Assembly (NCBI RefSeq): GCF_030272615.1
Contig: NW_026729150.1
Coordinates: 1 to 64,000, forward strand
Direction: 5' to 3'
Origin: Cryptomeria japonica
Lineage: Eukaryota > Streptophyta > Pinopsida > Cupressales > Cupressaceae
DNA: 64,000 nt
The notes beneath the pieces were generated by a model, which searched no databases, was not told the DNA's origin, and saw only the letters and a program-made list of their open reading frames with translations. Position numbers and translations under genes: made by a program. Shown piece by piece: positions 62,366 through 64,000 of the stretch. How positions within the stretch are numbered: the first letter of the stretch is position 1; the number at the start of each line of letters is the position of its first letter.

Positions 62366-64000
62366 AATGACCAAGGCGATGAGTGGAACTGGATCCCAAG
62401 GCCACTGAGGAAAAGAAGGATAAGAAATACAAAGAAGAATTTGTAGATTTGCTGCAAGGAACTTCCGTTGCTTTGAATACAAATGATTTGACATGGAAAG
62501 ATTTATGGAGCCAATGCAAAAACCCGACCATGCTTCATATGACTGGTTCTGCTCTGTTTCATTATTTCTGGAAAAATAGGGTTTGTTACAAGCTAGGGTT
62601 GTCGTTGCACCAAAAGATCAACCTCTTAATGCCCGATACAATCACTAGACTTGTAGAATCCATAGGAGGCTGTTAAACCATGTCATGAATCCCCACAAGG
62701 GATGCTAGTCCACTGCCAACAATCCCCCTTCCAGCGTCACTCGTCGTGGTCTGCATGATTTGAACCTATGACCAGGCTCTAATAACACTTGTTACAAGCT
62801 AAGGTTACCGTTACACCAAAAGATCGCCCTCAATGCTCGATAAAACCACTAGACTTATAGAATCCACAGGAGGCTATTAAACCATGTCACGAATCCCCAC
62901 GAGGGATGCTGGCCCACTGCCAATAGAGTTAAGGGTGTCCTGATGTCAAACCCTTGGGATTTAAATATGGAAAAGTTAATTGTGCTAGATGTGTATGTTG
63001 ATGTGGATTTGATCAAAGAGTTGGCCAAACGCTATTGCCTAATATCTAGGGTAATCAAAAGAAAAAACTAGTTTGCTCTAGTTTCAATTAACAGAGCTAG
63101 CTTTGTTGAAGCTTTCTAGATTACTTGTGCTGCATGTACAAATATAGATTTGGAGAGGATTATAGAGGATTATGACAAATAAAAAGTTGTTATCAAGAAG
63201 CATGCAATGCCCAGATTAATGCCTAGGGTGAATAGGAAACCGGTTATAATTCTAGATAGTATCGAACCACCATTTGACATCACACCTTTCCGCCATTATA
63301 CGCATTGTACAATCTATGGATTATGCAGAGTGTTGGATTTTGATGGAGATTCAACAGTGTTAGCTGAATTACTGATGATGGATATGGACATTCAACACCC
63401 CGATGTTAACAAAGATTATGATTATGTGGGCTATGTGGTTGAACACATTCATAATACTCTAGTTGAAATTCAGAGTGGTGCACCCAACCCTACATTCAAG
63501 CATTATTCATTGCTGATAAATTTAATCTTTTTCTACAATGTTGAGTTCATGGATAAAGAATTGGAGCTTTTCAAAGAAGAATTAGGTGTCTTAATGCCAA
63601 TACAAAGATGGACCTAGGTTTGGGACAGTAGTTTTCCCCATTCTTCTTTCCTTTTCTTTGAAAATTGGATTGTTTTGCCAATTATGGAAATGCTAGAAAT
63701 AAATAGAGAATGATTGTCAATTAATGTTAGGAGAGTTTTGAGACCTTACTAGTATGTTCGAAACTCGTCTATTTCACATAATTGGGGGGACTTTTTCTCT
63801 TTTGATAACTGTACGGTGAACAGAATCTATGGATGTCCTCAGCCTCCCCATATTTTACCAAAATTTGTTCCAATTAGGATTGCTTTTATGGAGTTCATTT
63901 GGCAATTGACCCTAGTTGAAAAAGAATACCTTGGCAAACATAGGAAGGGTTCTCTTCTTCCTAGGCTTTGGGTTGTGTCTGATTTTACCATTGGTAGGAG
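62366..64000 (+). pseudogene. Unidentified ORF, probably retroelement-derived, split by a TRIM and running off the window
   Basis: Clean segments: 62,383-62,583 (EEKKDKKYKEEFVDLLQGT ... FHYFWKNR), then after the TRIM from 62,931 (KGVLMSNPWDLNMEKLIVLD), 63,207-63,617 (PVIILDSIEPPFDITPFRHY ... DYVGYVVEHIHNTLVEI) and on to the last base (NWGDFFSFDNCTVNRIYG ... WVVSDFTIGR). All parts after the TRIM share one frame. Stops near 63,070, 63,118, 63,179, 63,615, 63,711 and 63,750. No protease, RT, kinase or other named motif. The leader with acceptor-like site and preceding repeat-rich region suggests a plant retroelement protein. I do not recognise the family. Confidence 0.45.
62584..62925 (-). mobile_element. 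TRIM (terminal-repeat retrotransposon in miniature)
   Basis: 342 bp. Terminal direct repeats 62,584-62,721 (138 bp) and 62,790-62,925 (136 bp); on the minus strand they run TGTTGGCAGTGG...TTGTAACA (right copy TATTGG). The 68-base centre has, on the minus strand, a primer-binding site (about TGTTATTAGAGCC, 62,774-62,786) and a polypurine tract (ggaagggggat, about 62,722-62,732). Flanks gggtt (62,579-62,583) and gagtt (62,926-62,930) are a target duplication with one change. The host frame resumes on the other side. No coding capacity, so it was mobilised by a partner element. Confidence 0.9.

Noticed and set aside
62735-62790. tRNA-like sequence (ggttcaaat and flanking bases on the minus strand)
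   Set aside because: It is the extended primer-binding region of the TRIM; no acceptor/anticodon stems can be folded.

Overview
The window looks like nuclear DNA of a seed plant. It is AT-rich, gene-poor and full of nested, decayed transposable elements. The only convincingly intact gene is a single-exon L-type lectin receptor kinase, a land-plant gene family. The long low-density spacers and heavy LTR-retrotransposon load suggest a large genome, perhaps a gymnosperm; that last step is inference only.

Layout. 1-3 kb: 3' part of a gypsy-like LTR element with a minisatellite in its LTR. 4.8-6.8 kb: a 2-kb copia-type LTR filled with a degenerate CCGATG repeat, followed directly by two strong palindromes. 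7.9-8.7 kb: an unrecognised minus-strand pseudogene. 9.0-9.2 kb: a small foldback element. 11.7 kb: a long GA microsatellite. 15.95-18.07 kb (minus): the lectin receptor kinase, with an inverted fragment of its 3' end at 18.8-19.1 kb and a second, kinase-region fragment at 31.3-32.2 kb. 20.9-31.3 kb: a probable non-autonomous minus-strand LTR element, one of whose LTRs is split by a complete copia element (21,556-28,188; LTRs 659/661 bp, target duplication gtaat). 32.2-34.1 kb: a truncated second copia family joined to the kinase fragment.

37.0-49.4 kb holds the most interesting object: a decayed Helitron of the Helentron/Helitron2 type. Along one plus-strand polyprotein it carries an OTU-like protease domain, a zinc-binding/Helitron N-terminal region, an HUH Rep nuclease, a PIF1-like helicase and, in the helicase frame, an endonuclease/exonuclease/phosphatase (EEP) domain. 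A separate intron-containing RPA-like gene follows. A 4.9-kb copia element (44,206-49,117, minus) sits inside the RPA zinc-ribbon coding region. Just downstream, at 50.5 kb, is a first-exon fragment matching the N-terminus of the co-repressor TOPLESS, possibly captured by the Helitron, and further exon-like pieces of an unidentified gene.

53.5-57.0 kb: minus-strand gypsy-like internal region containing an in-frame 22-residue tandem repeat and a 19-bp hairpin. 57.8-60.4 kb: a decayed hAT transposase (plus). 61-62.3 kb: LTR-like sequence rich in GCGA/TTGCGA words. 62.4-64 kb: an unidentified, probably retroelement-derived ORF split by a 342-bp TRIM (terminal-repeat retrotransposon in miniature).

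A cross-cutting pattern: the copia and hAT reading frames are broken by TAG and TGA but by none of the TAA codons that AT-rich sequence should favour, as expected if methylated CAG and CGA sites decayed by deamination. The older Helentron shows TAA as well. Nearly all coding sequence here belongs to dead mobile elements; only the receptor kinase appears to be a working gene.
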